DNA of 64,000 bases from Takakia lepidozioides (GCA_030704615.1 CM060731.1:92734756-92798755); one strand, 5' to 3'. Positions 48,801-60,000 are shown, counted from the first letter of the stretch. The notes: a model not told the origin generated them from the letters alone. Program-made: numbers and translations.

Positions 48801-49351
48801 GAACCAACCTTACACAAGAAGAGGTGGACAACTTGACCCTTGCAGGTTTTCGACTAGTCCATCCTCCCAACGTTCCTGATCCGAACTTTCCTGTGGGACC
48901 ACTTCCAGTGGAACAACATATGCATCAAGGTGTTGTCCTTCCTGTGGGTAAGTATCCCACTACACGCTATGGGGTGCGCATTCGGCGTCGGGATCCGACT
49001 CCTCGACACTTGAGTCGCCAAGAGTCAGCGGAGACTCTTGCTGAGGTTCGTGGATTCAGAAACGTGCCTCAGCCAGGTTATGGGAGAATTTACCAGCTAC
49101 AAACAGAGGGATCTACCAGAGCAGGATTGGTTTACAATGTATACATTGGTCAGTTTCCATCTTGTGATTGTCCCGACTTTGATGAGCTATCTGTCAAGAA
49201 GAAAAAACAAACATATCTACCTTGTAAGCACATGTACTTCATGTACAACGTGCATCTAGGATGCGCCGGGGCTTATGAGATCCACCAACCTTCCCTTAGC
49301 CAGTTAGAGGTTAGGGCTATGCTAAAGAAGGACCCTAGTTCAACTTCTTAG
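45812..49351 (+). CDS. Mutator-like transposase with WRKY-GCM1-like zinc finger and SWIM finger, intact single ORF
   Basis: 1,179 codons without interruption. Residues about 260-375 hold a Cys/His cluster (VKCSKVLCVGKLICQSSTC, CSFCKERPFCEAHCG, ending VHVGFHNHPC) like the WRKY-GCM1 DNA-binding fingers of some Mutator-like transposases. The catalytic core has the MULE pattern: an Asp in SWVVFDHVKR (about 526), an Asp in GFMADAAGANWAA (about 590), the C2H-type insert TCLYHWAE (about 620) and a Glu in TNLSEAVHSAWW (about 720). The C terminus carries a SWIM finger, SCDCPDF...LPCKHMYF (about 1,117-1,140). The intact frame suggests recent activity or domestication. It is transcribed away from the methyltransferase gene, with starts 1.07 kb apart. 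Terminal inverted repeats were not found by eye. Confidence 0.85.
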   Translation: MSTPKYAVLSCPPDAKVVRYPCNGNKCIIPEPWLCNRFKLVPGSVFLEDDGDDDASTVLLPVFNDGQKQWELFPDTFSKYRVTGTSYTQSHDERHTSIARKNDQAATNGSCKLKEEVADSASLGSHNSDCVEVSKSVFCGSQPSSSAHTVLLHDMKPRKTPLDNTTSDCCESARGLSSSPRLAGEATSAFPSGVLSILSILAIARRNGSKGELSTLDYSHIPVHRVRCLPRAFDGKVIHELPPVVKLRTDRGSQSLQGMDRKFDGHPWCKTNTYNMSGVPDHVKCSKVLCVGKLICQSSTCPFFKKEGERNDRYWEGNADKVFIAGAQVPFNQFKCSFCKERPFCEAHCGARMYYVTSSLPTYTRVAVHVGFHNHPCAKGENREAAENASSMIQEHVKMKPWSTPGAISLSMAQKLLIDRVLVADGTETVRLEGEALEDILEEFAHVCSPNVKNKVASARVNSIMSILELKRLSTYHFIHSNLLPGQHTSHLPHVFKMSVAGPGSGVDLVRRMSEGDLRTSWVVFDHVKRIKDWTTLACHVYEPYVKRMMTIAICDMKTEDADAQVLFWEMINEQAKLAGLNKPNFAGFMADAAGANWAAVRRVYGSDPNVPMEGKERTCLYHWAESLRRHTNDYILEDFRERHTQLCYEWKDSATLEDATTTYIAIRAWWLSSGACTEKSLPKLDSWLAWWHYRYRMWGQWMREDMDVEADADMPTTNLSEAVHSAWWKTAGNGKKMKVDLYEATMHDMSRALLQQATFYRHTTGKTWGTGPDKEELMLRQAARSNSPAKMGKVVRGIVAGTPMHTRGVQLEGDNRTIPVKRKLGDEHGGPNESWRCDMNVKTVPVRATGMPSPHQPSRFVSSKSSHDIPSSSTFCETNPHVAIPPQPMQWGNPVRETQDFSDALFRIQRTGPASMVRCSALVGVSKDKCKALIRKGKGSPAPCFTGKLLAPNMKEPKLQVFWFCPTDVLSCVGGTVPSYCLGKPGIPNVWPVKVGTNLTQEEVDNLTLAGFRLVHPPNVPDPNFPVGPLPVEQHMHQGVVLPVGKYPTTRYGVRIRRRDPTPRHLSRQESAETLAEVRGFRNVPQPGYGRIYQLQTEGSTRAGLVYNVYIGQFPSCDCPDFDELSVKKKKQTYLPCKHMYFMYNVHLGCAGAYEIHQPSLSQLEVRAMLKKDPSSTS

Positions 49352-49436
49352 TGACACATGAAATGCACAAAAAAGAACCTCTAACTTGTGCCGTTCATTT
49401 TCATGCATGTGACATGTAATTATCTTGTTACTACTT

Positions 49437-49678
49437 TATTCCAAACATGACACATAGCATTTGTTAGTACAAAAGTTCCTATTTTGGTTAAAATGGAACT
49501 TGTGTACCTGTCATACAAGTTTTCAAATTATAGAACTGCTTGGCATTACAAACAGACATGCAATGTGGTGGTTCCAAACATGACACATATGCATTTGTTA
49601 GTACAAAAGTCCATATTTTGGTTAATATGAAACTGTTTTCCTTGAATACAAGTTTGCAAACTATTACTTTGGCCAGGG
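49437..49678 (+). repeat. Tandem duplication of about 130 bp downstream of the transposase
   Basis: TTCCAAACATGACACATA, GCATTTGTTAGTACAAAAG and ATATTTTGGTTAA occur twice, at about 49,439-49,540 and 49,573-49,675, with scattered differences. Confidence 0.8.
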
Positions 49679-50960
49679 ATCTTGTATTCTCTTCAGTTTA
49701 AGGTGGTGCATTAGTTGGAGTTAGTGGTCACATGCATCTTTGACCATTGACTACTGATTTTGTTAGCTAAGATTTTTATTTTATTTTTTTCTATATACAT
49801 ATGATGTAACATTTGCATATGCAATAAATACGTCGTATTCTATGTTATATAACTCCACTGCATACAATCTACAATGTGTGCATACAAATTTGTCACATGC
49901 ATATATAATAAGGGATTTTGTGCATGCATGCACGCAACCTGTGCATATGGAATAGCAACCCCCCTTGAAAGAAACGCCAAGCGCATCCTCGATCATGGCA
50001 GCCTACTACGCACCCCGAATCCTACATCGTGTGGCCAGCAACCCACCTTGGAAGTCCTCAACAAGTTTTCTCCATGCCCATCTTGCTCCCATCCCTCCTC
50101 CCAACCCACACAGTCAGCTCTTCCCCCCCCAACCTTCAATTATACCTATGCTTTATCTGTCTCCTCGAGTACGCCCTTAAGCTACAACCCCCCTGTACTG
50201 CAGCCATACACCAACACATTTTACTACCTCACAACTCTCACACAATACACTAGCATAACTCTGTCTACTATACCTGATTCTCTCCATATACTAACCCCAG
50301 CCAGCTCTATGACTCATTATACAATGACTGACAAACTTAGCTTTGGACTAGGTACTGTTTGTTGGATCGGCTTGGCTCGTCAGCAGCTGCAGGTGGCAAC
50401 CCAGCGCCCAGTTCCAACCCACGGGAATGGCAAGGCAGAGACGGCTGCTGAATCAATTGCGCAGGACCACTTGAATCAACTGACTACGCGAAAATCGATC
50501 ACAACACTACAACAAATTGCGGCTTTTATGACTCCCATGGGTGCGCAGTCATGACAGATTTGTGGCAGAAATGCCATTTGCAGTCGTAAAATGCTTTTGA
50601 AGTCATAATGCAGGTCTGGAGAAGGCGTATATGCGACTGCATGGCTTCGGACTCTGCGCAACACAGGTCAAACATGTTTGACCACGAATATTGGCATGGC
50701 AGATATGACTACCAGTCACGGTCATGGCTACACTAGAATGACGTGTGCATATTGCAAGACAGACATATGACTTCATGACTTTCACTCTAATGCATTATGC
50801 CAGATCATCACATGGATGAATCACTACATGACTACACGTGTCGACACATGCTTTTCTGGTTATATATATAATATATGAGTATTTATATCTTAAAAAAACG
50901 GAGACTCTTACCACTAGAATGAATTAAAAAAACCCAAAAAAAACAAAGATTTAAAAAAAA
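49679..50960. other. AT-rich spacer, no gene supported
   Basis: The 226-codon open frame at 49,874-50,554 is Ser/Thr/Pro-rich with no recognisable motif, and its start lies in AT-rich repeat-like DNA. I do not call it a gene. Nothing else is seen. Confidence 0.4.
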
Positions 50961-50967
50961 TCACATC

Positions 50968-51173
50968 GGCTGGTAAGTGCACAGTGTGTCGCCCTTGTGG
51001 TTTGGGGTTCAAACCCGCTGCCCTTATCCCGTGTGTGGGATTGTTCGAGACGGTATGTCTTGACGTTGATCGTCCTGTAGGTCTTATGGCCCATAAATGA
51101 AGGCGGGTGAATTTTCCCCCTCCTCAAGGGCTCGTGGTTTCCTTTAAGAAAAAAAAAAAAAAAAAAAAAAAAA
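50968..51173 (+). mobile_element. tRNA-derived SINE with poly(A) tail
   Basis: GGCTGGTAAGTGCACAGTG (A-box-like) and GGGGTTCAAACCCGC (B-box) lie near the 5' end, followed by a body of about 120 bp and an A-run of roughly 30 at 51,149-51,176. Target-site duplications could not be fixed because both flanks are A-rich. Confidence 0.55.
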
Positions 51174-51410
51174 AATCAAAAAGGGGCTTTTAGGGTTTAC
51201 AAAAAGGTTAAAAAACTTAAATAGTTGCCCATCACAGTAGCGTGAACAGACTTAGAGCGAGCGGGAGGGAGAGAGAGAGAGGGTTGGGACTTAGAGCGAG
51301 CGAGCGGGAGAGAGGGCAAACATGCATGGGAGGCCCGCAGTTGGATCAACCTTCGCATCTGGAGCAAGCAACCCTAGAAACGCTAGGGTATGTGTGCGAG
51401 GAGGTTTCGG

Positions 51411-51983
51411 CTGGGAGCCCGCCGTTCTTGGGAGAGTCAGCTTCGTCTTAGCAGGCCGTGTTTCAATCTCTACCCGCTCGGCCCTGATTTTACAGCACGG
51501 AGCAGAGCTGGCATGAGTTTCTAAAAGATCCTTCACGATGGTGGGACAACCGCAATCGCAAGGTGTGGCTTTTTCTTAATGTACGATGTGAAGAGGTTTG
51601 TCCATCCTGCAAATGTGGGTTGGCTCTCCTGTTAGTACCATGATTTGGTATTCTTCCTGATGTTTACAAGGTTCTTGGGAGAGTTAGCTTGGTCTTAGTA
51701 GGCCGTGTTTCAATCTCTGCCCACTCAGCTGCACCGTGGTGGTTCTCACTGACCAATCCGACATTACCTAACTACAAACACAAGCAACACACACTAGAGG
51801 TCATCTTGGGTTCATGTTCAGTCAAATCCTCCATGGGTCATGACACAAGGTCGAGGACAATGTGGCGAGGGCACCTTCTTCTTCGACCTATTTCAGCCTA
51901 TTTTGCCCTCTCATCAGACTCGGCCCTGAATTTGAATCATGGAGCAGAGCTGGCATGAGTTTTTTTAAGATCCTTCACGAGGG
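51411..51983 (+). repeat. Dispersed duplicate flanking the Ty3/gypsy 3' LTR
   Basis: TGGGAGAGTCAGCTTCGTCT through GGCATGAGTTTCTAAAAGAT (51,427-51,535) recurs at 51,676-51,975, interrupted there by about 175 bp of extra sequence (51,727-51,900). The second copy adjoins the retrotransposon terminus at 51,984. Confidence 0.7.
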
Positions 51984-52929
51984 TGCGATATCGCGGGGCT
52001 TTTACTCACCCATCCCTTCGCTATCCGAGGCGGAAACTCCAAGATAGAAGAGTTGGAAATCTCTAAGTACTCAGCCCGCTCAGAACAATCAGTCATGACC
52101 TACAGCTAGTGTATCATGGGGGTGTTTCCTATTTGTTTTCCTTTCCGCATTCATGTTAGCTAGCTACCTTACTATTGAGTATCAGTTTGCTCATCAACTC
52201 ATCCATTCATTCAACAGCTTCACTCAGATCTCTCTACACAATGTGATTGTATCGTATCAGTATCAGATTATGATTTATCAGGTATCAGGCCGAAGCCATT
52301 GTGTCTCTAATCTCCTCTACAATATCACTACAGCTTTGCATATAACAAGCATTTACTAATCATCTCTCCTCCTTCCCCGTGCTCTCCATGCTTGTTTTCG
52401 TTCTTGCTCTCCGCCCGATCCCCTCTCATCCATGACCAAAAATTCCCCCCCTCGAGTGCTTCCAAGATTGATCCCCTCTTCTCCGTCCTTGCTTCTCCCT
52501 TTATCTTCCTACCCGTGGCTCTAACCGTTTTCCTCACTAACCGTCGTCCGTGAACTAACATGTTCCATTTGCAGGTGTTGTTCCCCACAGTCGTTCCCTG
52601 TCCTGCTCTCCGTTCCCTATGGTCGTGACAGCTGTGTCAAGCTGTGACTGGCTGTGTGAAACTGTGACTGGCTGTGCGATTGTGTTTGGCTGTGTCGAGC
52701 TATGACTAGCTGTGTGGCTGTGTCGGCTGTGACGGGCTGTGTTGGCTGTGATGGCTGTGTCGGCTGTGACGACTGTGACGGGCTGTGTTGGCTGTGATGG
52801 ACTGTGTAACCCCCTTTTACAGTGTGCTGCTGTCACCCCTAAGGCTCCTGTTGATCTCAGTCTGTGCAAAAATTAAGGGTACCCTACAGATCCCGTAAAA
52901 ATGTCTAAGTCCCTGGCAGTCCTCTAACA
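51984..52929 (-). repeat. 3' LTR of the - Ty3/gypsy element
   Basis: Starts TGTTAGAGGAC at 52,929 after GAGAGGGGAAGGGGTAA and aligns with 34,220-35,244 (+). The end is placed at CA at 51,984 by comparing both copies; it may be off by a few bases. Holds GGCTGTG/GTGTCGGCTGTGA-type short repeats at 52,620-52,810. Confidence 0.75.
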
Positions 52930-52946
52930 TTACCCCTTCCCCTCTC
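52930..52946 (-). promoter_or_regulatory. Polypurine tract of the - element
   Basis: GAGAGGGGAAGGGGTAA directly before the TGTTA of the LTR, equivalent to 34,203-34,219 in the + copy. Confidence 0.8.
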
Positions 52947-52968
52947 AAAAAGCCGTGTCCTCACGGTT

Positions 52969-55900
52969 TTACTGTTTGGGATTAGCAAACCTTTGTGAGT
53001 GAGCACCCTTCTGACGTTGAGAGTCTCGTGAAGGACTTTGTGTGCGAGCCCGAGGTCTGCCACTGGTTGACGGAGATGATTGAACACTACCTGGATATGT
53101 AAGGCCCTCTGGAGGCTGATATCGAGGTAATCTTTCAGGCATAGGAGACCCCCGTCGCTTCTTTTCTTCCATCTGAATTGCATAGTCTTCTCCCATGTCA
53201 AAAGAATCCTTCGAAGAAACAGTTGTATCAGAATCCTCATCGCCTCTCAGGTGTTTTGGTTGTCGAACTTTTGGTGGAATCCTCTGGGGCATACAATGTT
53301 GTCCTACCATGTCTGGAAGTTTATATTTTAAAACTTGGTATAAACGCTGAACTGCAAAATTGGTGAAGACACTGAGCTCCTTGTCTGTCCAGGTGAATGG
53401 GGTACCAATGACTTGTGACTTGTTCAAGTATTTCCATGCCACATGTGCCTTAGAGAAAATATCATCAATGCCGAATTTCTGTGTTGACAAATTGTTCCAG
53501 GCTGCCTGAAACCATGAACGAATTTGAGAATCGTTTTGCATCATAACTTTTGGCTCATATAGGTACATATGAGGTGGCACTGAAGGTAAGACCCAATGAT
53601 CCCCACTGGAATAACTCAGAAAGCGCGCTTGCATCTTTTGCTGCTCAATGTGATAACGTACCAGAAAACAAGCAGCGTAGTATAATCCACATCCCATGAC
53701 AATACTCACTACCTCCTTGGTCTTGGTATAAATGAATCCATGTACAACTTGGAAGGCAATTAATTCCCTCAACATTGTACCTGCCTCATGCCAGTATTGT
53801 GCAAAGTGATGATCTTCAATTGGTCGATTGTTCGGAAGAACTTTAGTCCTAGTTGCCACTGGCAGCCAAATACGCATGATTTGGTAGTAATGTGCGAATG
53901 ACTGCGGAGGACTAAATTCTTTCCAAGCCAAATCCAACATGATGGGAATTTGGTTGAAGGGCAGAATCATAGCCCTACTGTACTCCCTTGCAGCTGGAGT
54001 TTTAGGTGGGTTAAAAGCAGCATTGCCCCATACTTCAGACTGTGGTGGTTGTGGTGTAGTTGTAGTAACAACAGGGTCAGCTATTGGCACAGTGACTTGT
54101 TGTGATGTTGGTGGCACTGGCTCTTGTACCATTGGCATCTCCTGCACCTCCTGTGAAGAAGACTGAAAAGCTAAAGTTCTCGCTTTTAAATAAGAAGCCA
54201 TTAGCTGTTCATCAGGTACACAGACTCTCTTGTCGATATTTGAAGTGAGGTCCTCCACTTGAGTCTGCAGGCCGTCTATATCCTCCTGTAACTCTGCTAT
54301 CCTACTATAGACAATGTCTATAGTAGTTGTGGCAATGTTCTGCACTTGCAGCCTGAGCTCATTCATCTCGCTTTGGGTGAGCTTTCGTGGTGCTTTGCCC
54401 TCCACTGGCCCTTGTGCTAACCAGACCTGCATAAGGTGGTTATCCACCAAGTTGCTTGTGGTTCCTCTGAGAGTGTGCTCCTCTCTTTGTTTGTACACAT
54501 CTAACTGCTGTTGTAAAGCCTCCATACGCTTCGCATGAGGTTCAACCAAATTCGCATAGGCAGCAGCCAGATTATTGGCTTCCTTCCAAGCTTTGTTAGC
54601 CACAGAGAGTTCATTTCTATTGGCCATGACCGTTTGTTGCAACTTCAGGATGTGCCTCTCTTGGTCAGCTTCAACCTGCCTATATTGCTTGAAAGTATCC
54701 TCATTGCGACAGATTGTATTTTTCATGTCGACAATGAGTTTCATTTGCTCAACATTCTCTGCTTCTGCCTTCATACTTTTTTCCGCTTGACTGTTTATTT
54801 CTATTGTAGATTGGTCAAGCATAGTTGTGAGTGTAGCACATTGGATGGCCATCCTGTCATGCACTGTCTGCAACTCCGTATGTAGTGCATTTACTTGTTG
54901 CAACTTGCTTTCATGCTTCACCTGCATTTGGTATAGCTGTTGCTTATGTGCTTCGTGCAACTGGTCTTGCGCGAGGCCTGCCTCAATCAATTGTTCCTTG
55001 GCCAATTGCAGAGCCGCTTCTGTATTTTCCAAGTCCTGCTGCATCTTGAGAGTGACCTCCTCATCGACCTTGTTTGCACACTCAGTGGCTAGTCGAGCCT
55101 CAAACTCCTTCCTGAGTTCCTCTCTCAAGGCTGTCAATTGGGTAGTTGGAACATGGGATTTGACATAAGTCCCCAACAAATTAAGTGTCCTGCCTATGGA
55201 ACTCATCAGCATTGCCTGTTGAGGGTCATCATGGTGAGGTTGCTGCTGTTCCTCCTGATCCTCAACCGTGTGATGTCTCACGAACCATTCAGGCCATTGT
55301 CCCACCAGATTTTCTTCCTGAACCACATCATCCATCACCGGTGCTGCAGTGTCTTGACATTCTACCTGTGGTACCTCCGCCACAGGTGTGTGTATTATAT
55401 GCACCTCAGGATTTCCCTTGGGCAACTGTTGCACCTCTGGAATCTCTGCCTCCTTGACCAGACCAGAATATTCATAGAGAAGGTCCCCCTTCTCAATTTC
55501 CGCCACTATCTGTTCTGTAGTTGGAATATCTAACCCTTCTTTTTCCAAATCAATTATTTCTGGTTGAGCTGCATGGACAACTTGTAACCTTGTGACAAGC
55601 CGATCAGCTGGCTGTGATGGTTGTGATACTGAAGTAACTTCCTCCTCCCTTTCTGAAGGTCCTGCTTCCAGTAATAGCAGTTCTCTGTGCTGCTATGCCC
55701 CTTCCTGCACATGAGCTTGGGAAACATTATCATGCGGAATCCGTGAAGCCTGTGGATCTGCGACTACAGTTTTTCCCCGTCTCTGCCTCTTAGTCTTGGG
55801 TTGCCCTGCTAGTCCACCCTCACTGTGTGAAGAGCCTTGCTCTTCCATTGCAGTGGTTTCTGGCTCAAACACTCACATCTCCTTTCTTTCTTGCGCATCA

Positions 55901-56730
55901 AGTATGCCAGAATCAAGAATTATTTGAGCAACGATTGGGCCAGACACTATGATAGGAGACTTTGCGGTAGTACCTTGTAATCTTTTCATCTCCTCTACCA
56001 GTGCGTTGTACATTATGTCCGCCCATTCTACCTCTTGTCCTTTCAGGGCTTTGAGTATTTCCTCCGTGAAGGATCTGCTCAAATACTGTTGGTTCTGTTT
56101 CATGGCAATCAGACCGTTCAATACCTGGCCTACCTCCTTTAGCCCTGGGTACACGGCCTTGGTACAAGCATAACCCTGAGTTTTAAAGAAACTCCCTTCT
56201 TGGAATAAGTTCCCTATTTGCAGTCTTGCCCTGTGCTCCTCCACATGCACCTGACCTGCTGGCAATCAAAACAATTGCTGGAGGTATAGGGGAGTAATTA
56301 CTAATTCAACTCCCTTCACCGTTGTTGTTCCTGTCCTTGGCTCAAAGTTCTGCAAGAATTGTAACATGTACTGTCTATGGTGCAATGTCCAATCTATGCT
56401 TTGCAATCCTTGCAATCTCAGCTCCTTTAGTATCTGTACTGCCTGTGGAGTAGCAATCGTTTGTTTCTGCAGGATTGTGGTGCTCTTCACCTTGATTTCC
56501 TCCATTCCTCTCACTCTCTTCATTCTAGACCCACAGAAATGTTTTGGCTGTAACAACTGAAGAAATGCCTGTAGTGCACAAAGCATAAACGTATGGTTGC
56601 CACAAAAAGCTATGGGTAATTTCTTGTAAGCCTGTGGGGCTTGCAAGCATCGCTCAAGAGAAAAGATCCGTCCCTATGCCACTGCGTAAGTAGTATTGCA
56701 AGCGTATAGTCTGTTAGTTCCTCCATAGCT
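52969..56730 (-). pseudogene. Extra 3' ORF of the Ty3/gypsy family, coiled-coil protein of unknown function
   Basis: One reading frame runs the whole way, interrupted only by TAG (56,674-56,676), TGA (56,266-56,268), TGA (55,873-55,875) and TAG (55,693-55,695). The last 859 codons are open. Parts: an N-terminal region with LLQPKHFCGSRMKRVRGMEE and GVELVITPLYLQQLF; RSFTEEILKALKGQEVEWAD; DIPTTEQIVAEIEKGDLLYE; a long heptad-type coiled coil (about 54,200-55,150) with AALQLAKEQLIEAGLAQDQL; a conserved globular part with FAHYYQIMRIWLPVATRTKV, GTMLRELIAFQVVHGFIYTK and MVGQHCMPQRIPPKVR; and a basic Ser/Pro tail. No signal peptide or clear membrane anchor is visible, so it is not an obvious envelope protein despite its env-like position. 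The true start codon is unclear. Confidence 0.75.
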
Positions 56731-57003
56731 TCAAAGCTATCGCATTGATGGTTTGTCCCTTCGCGACGCCCGTTACTTAGAACGACGCCGCTCTTGCGCC
56801 TAATTCCCCTCCAATTTCTTGATCCCTTCTCTGGCTTTTGATTGGCTGTAACCGCTGTGACTGGATTTTTGATTTAATGTTCTTTAGTGGACTTTCCCTA
56901 TTGGACTGTCCACTAGGATTACACATATGACAAGAATTTCGCTTTTCTGTACTTGCCGTTTGTTCCGTTCCCCTTTTTCTGTATTCATTAATGGGCCCGC
57001 CAT

Positions 57004-60000
57004 TCATCCTTGTGACGCGCTAAGTAGGTACTTTGACGGCCATTCTTGTCTTCTTTCTTGATGACACATGTTCTTGCACTTCCTTCTCAGCTGTGTGTCG
57101 CCCCCTGACTTCCACGTGTCTATTTTTAAACTGGTTTCCGTCCTTTCTTCCGTCGGCCATTTTCCTGAAGTTAATGTGCGTCCACCTGTCACTGATTCTA
57201 TGGATTGTGTAACCCTAGTAGGCTGTGTTGAGCTATGACAGGCTGTGTCATACTGTGGTACGCTGTGATAGGCTGTGATGCACTGTGGTAAGCTGTGATA
57301 GGCTGTGATGCACCGTGCTGGGCTTTGATAGGCTGTGTCACGTTGTGATTGGCTGTGATAGGCTCGCCTTGATGGGCTGTGATAGGCTGTGTCACACTTG
57401 TTTTGCCCTCCCTGGTCATATATGCTCGGCCTAGCGACAAGTGCTCCATACTCCGTTCGTAACACTGGTGCAGCCTGTGACTGCTCTTGCGTTTCATCAT
57501 GCAAATCATGCTGCAATGGTTTGTCATGGATACCACTGTACCCCTTCAACTTATTGGCATTGACTCTTCCCAGCATTTCTTTGTTAATGGTTTGTAACAT
57601 GGCGGTGTTGTTATCATACATCTTTTGTATGACATAAGGTCCTTTCCATGGTGATTTAAGCTTAGAAGCTTTAATCTTTCCTTTTTTTTGCAACCATAGA
57701 ACCAAATCTCCCGTCTTAAAAGTTTTTAACTTGCCTTCATCAAACTGTTCCTTCCTCTTTATCTGAATTCTGGTCATATTATCAGCTGCATCAGCACGTA
57801 CTTCTTCCACATGGTATAATTCATGTTTCCTGACTTTAATGGAATCTTGCAATTCCATTCTCTTTCCCCACTCCGTTCTCATGGTAGGTAACAGGAATTC
57901 CACTGGAAGTAAGGCTTCCATACCATAAACTAATTGGAATGGTGTATACTTAGTGGTGACTTTATATGAAATCTTGTATGACCACAAAGCTGTCAACAGC
58001 TTTGTATCCCAATCCGTTCTGTTTGCATTGACTATCTTAGCCAAGATAGTACATAGTATTTTGTTGGTAGCATCTGCCTGTCCATTACCCTGTGGGTAAT
58101 ATGTTGTACTCTTCCTATGCACAATCATGAATTCTTTAGTCAATAATTCAATGGTCTCATTAATGAAGTGACTTCCCTGATCACTGATAAATTCTAAGGG
58201 ACAGCCAAATCGTGTAAGTATGTTCTCATATAGAAACCTTGCTGTGGACTTGGCTGTGTTGTCCCTCAAAGCTTTAGCTTCCACCCATTTCGTAGTATAA
58301 TCAGTGGCTGTAATTATGTACCTGTTCCGTGTATTCTTGGCTGGTGGGTTAATTGGTCCAACAAAGTCTAGTCCCCATTTCTGAAATGGTTCCGTAGGCA
58401 TTGTAGGATGCAATGCCATCCTTCCAGATCTCTGCAAAGTTCCTGGCCTCTGACATTCATCACAACTCTGACAATACTCGTGTACATCTTTGAACAAAGT
58501 TGGCCACCAGTAACCTGCGAGTAGTAGCTTCCTACTGGTAGTCTCTTCTCCAAAATGACCTCCAGCCACTCCTTTATGAACTTCCTCCAAAACTTTATTT
58601 ACTTCATGGTGGTACAAACATCGTTTTAGTACTCCATCAGGTCCTAACTTATACATTCTGCTTCCTACCATAGTATAAGGTAAAGCTTTGATAGCGATTC
58701 TCTTTTTCTGCTCCTTACCATAACTAGGTGGGCATTGACCATGAGTAAGGTAGTATCTGATTGGCCACTGCCAATCTAACCATTCATCTGCACTTCCTTG
58801 CACCTCCATTACAAATAAACTCGCATCAGGTAACTGATCGTCCACTCCTGTGGCAGCCTCTCCTGTTGTTAGTCGTGACAAATGATCTGCCACAAGATGC
58901 AAACGGCCAGGCTTGTAAATAACTTCGAACTCAAACTCATGCAAGATTATCAACCACCTCGCTATCCTTCCACTTATCAAAGGTTTGTTCACCAGATATA
59001 TCAGAGCCTGGTGATCCACATAAAACATAAACTTTCTTCCCAATAGGTAATGCCTGAATTTCTTGACTGCATAAATCATTGCCAGTGCTTCTCTTTCAGT
59101 TGTGCTATAGTTCCTTTTAGCACTGTTCATCAACGTGCTAGCATAGTACACAGGTGAATTTATATTTCCTGTAACATTTTGGGCTAACACCACTCCCAAC
59201 GCTTCTCCTGATGCATCGCAGTGAACGTGAAATACTACATGCTAGTGAGGGTTAATCAGCACAAGTGTAGTTGTTACTGACAGTGTAAGTTCCTCGAACG
59301 CCTATTGACATTCAGCTGTCCAGGCAAACACTACATCTTTCTTCAGTAGCTTGCTCAATGGTGCTGCTATTTGTGCATACCTTTTGACAAATCTTCTGTA
59401 ATAACTGGTGTGCCCAAGGAATCTCCTTAGACTCTTAACATTCACTGGTGGTGGAGAGGCTTTAATGGCCTCTGTCTTCCTGGGATCCACAAGAAGTCCC
59501 CTCTTACACACAATGTGTCCTAGAAGCACCCCTGAGTTCACACAGAAAGTACACTTCTCTGGATTCAGGCCCAGACCTCTCATCCTGCATCTGGCCAAGC
59601 ATAACTCCAATTTATGCAAGTGTTCATTCTTAGAGCTGTACACACTGAAATCATCCAAGAACACCTGCATGAAATCATCCAGATACTCATGAAAAGATTC
59701 ACTTATCACTCTCTGAAAGGTCGCTGGTGCATTACAAAGTCCAAAGGGCATGACTTTGTATGCATAAGCACCCCAGTCTGTGATGAAAGCTGTTTTTCCT
59801 TGGTCTCCTTCTGCCACTTGTACTTGATTATAACCACTGAACCCATCCATGAATGAGTACATCTCATGGCCTGCTACAGTGTCCAATACTGCTTCTGTGA
59901 ATGGCAAAGGAAAAGGATCTTTCTTCGTACAAGCATTTAGCTTCTTGTAGTTCACACATACTCTTAGTTTACCATTCTTCTTGGGAACTATAACAATGGG

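Noticed and set aside
49874-50554. 226-codon ORF downstream of the transposase
   Set aside because: Low-complexity Ser/Thr/Pro composition, starts in AT-rich repeat DNA, no motif or splice context.
52969-55548. Reading the 859-codon ORF as a viral envelope protein because of its position
   Set aside because: No signal peptide, cleavage site or membrane anchor is visible; it is dominated by coiled coil and soluble-type sequence.
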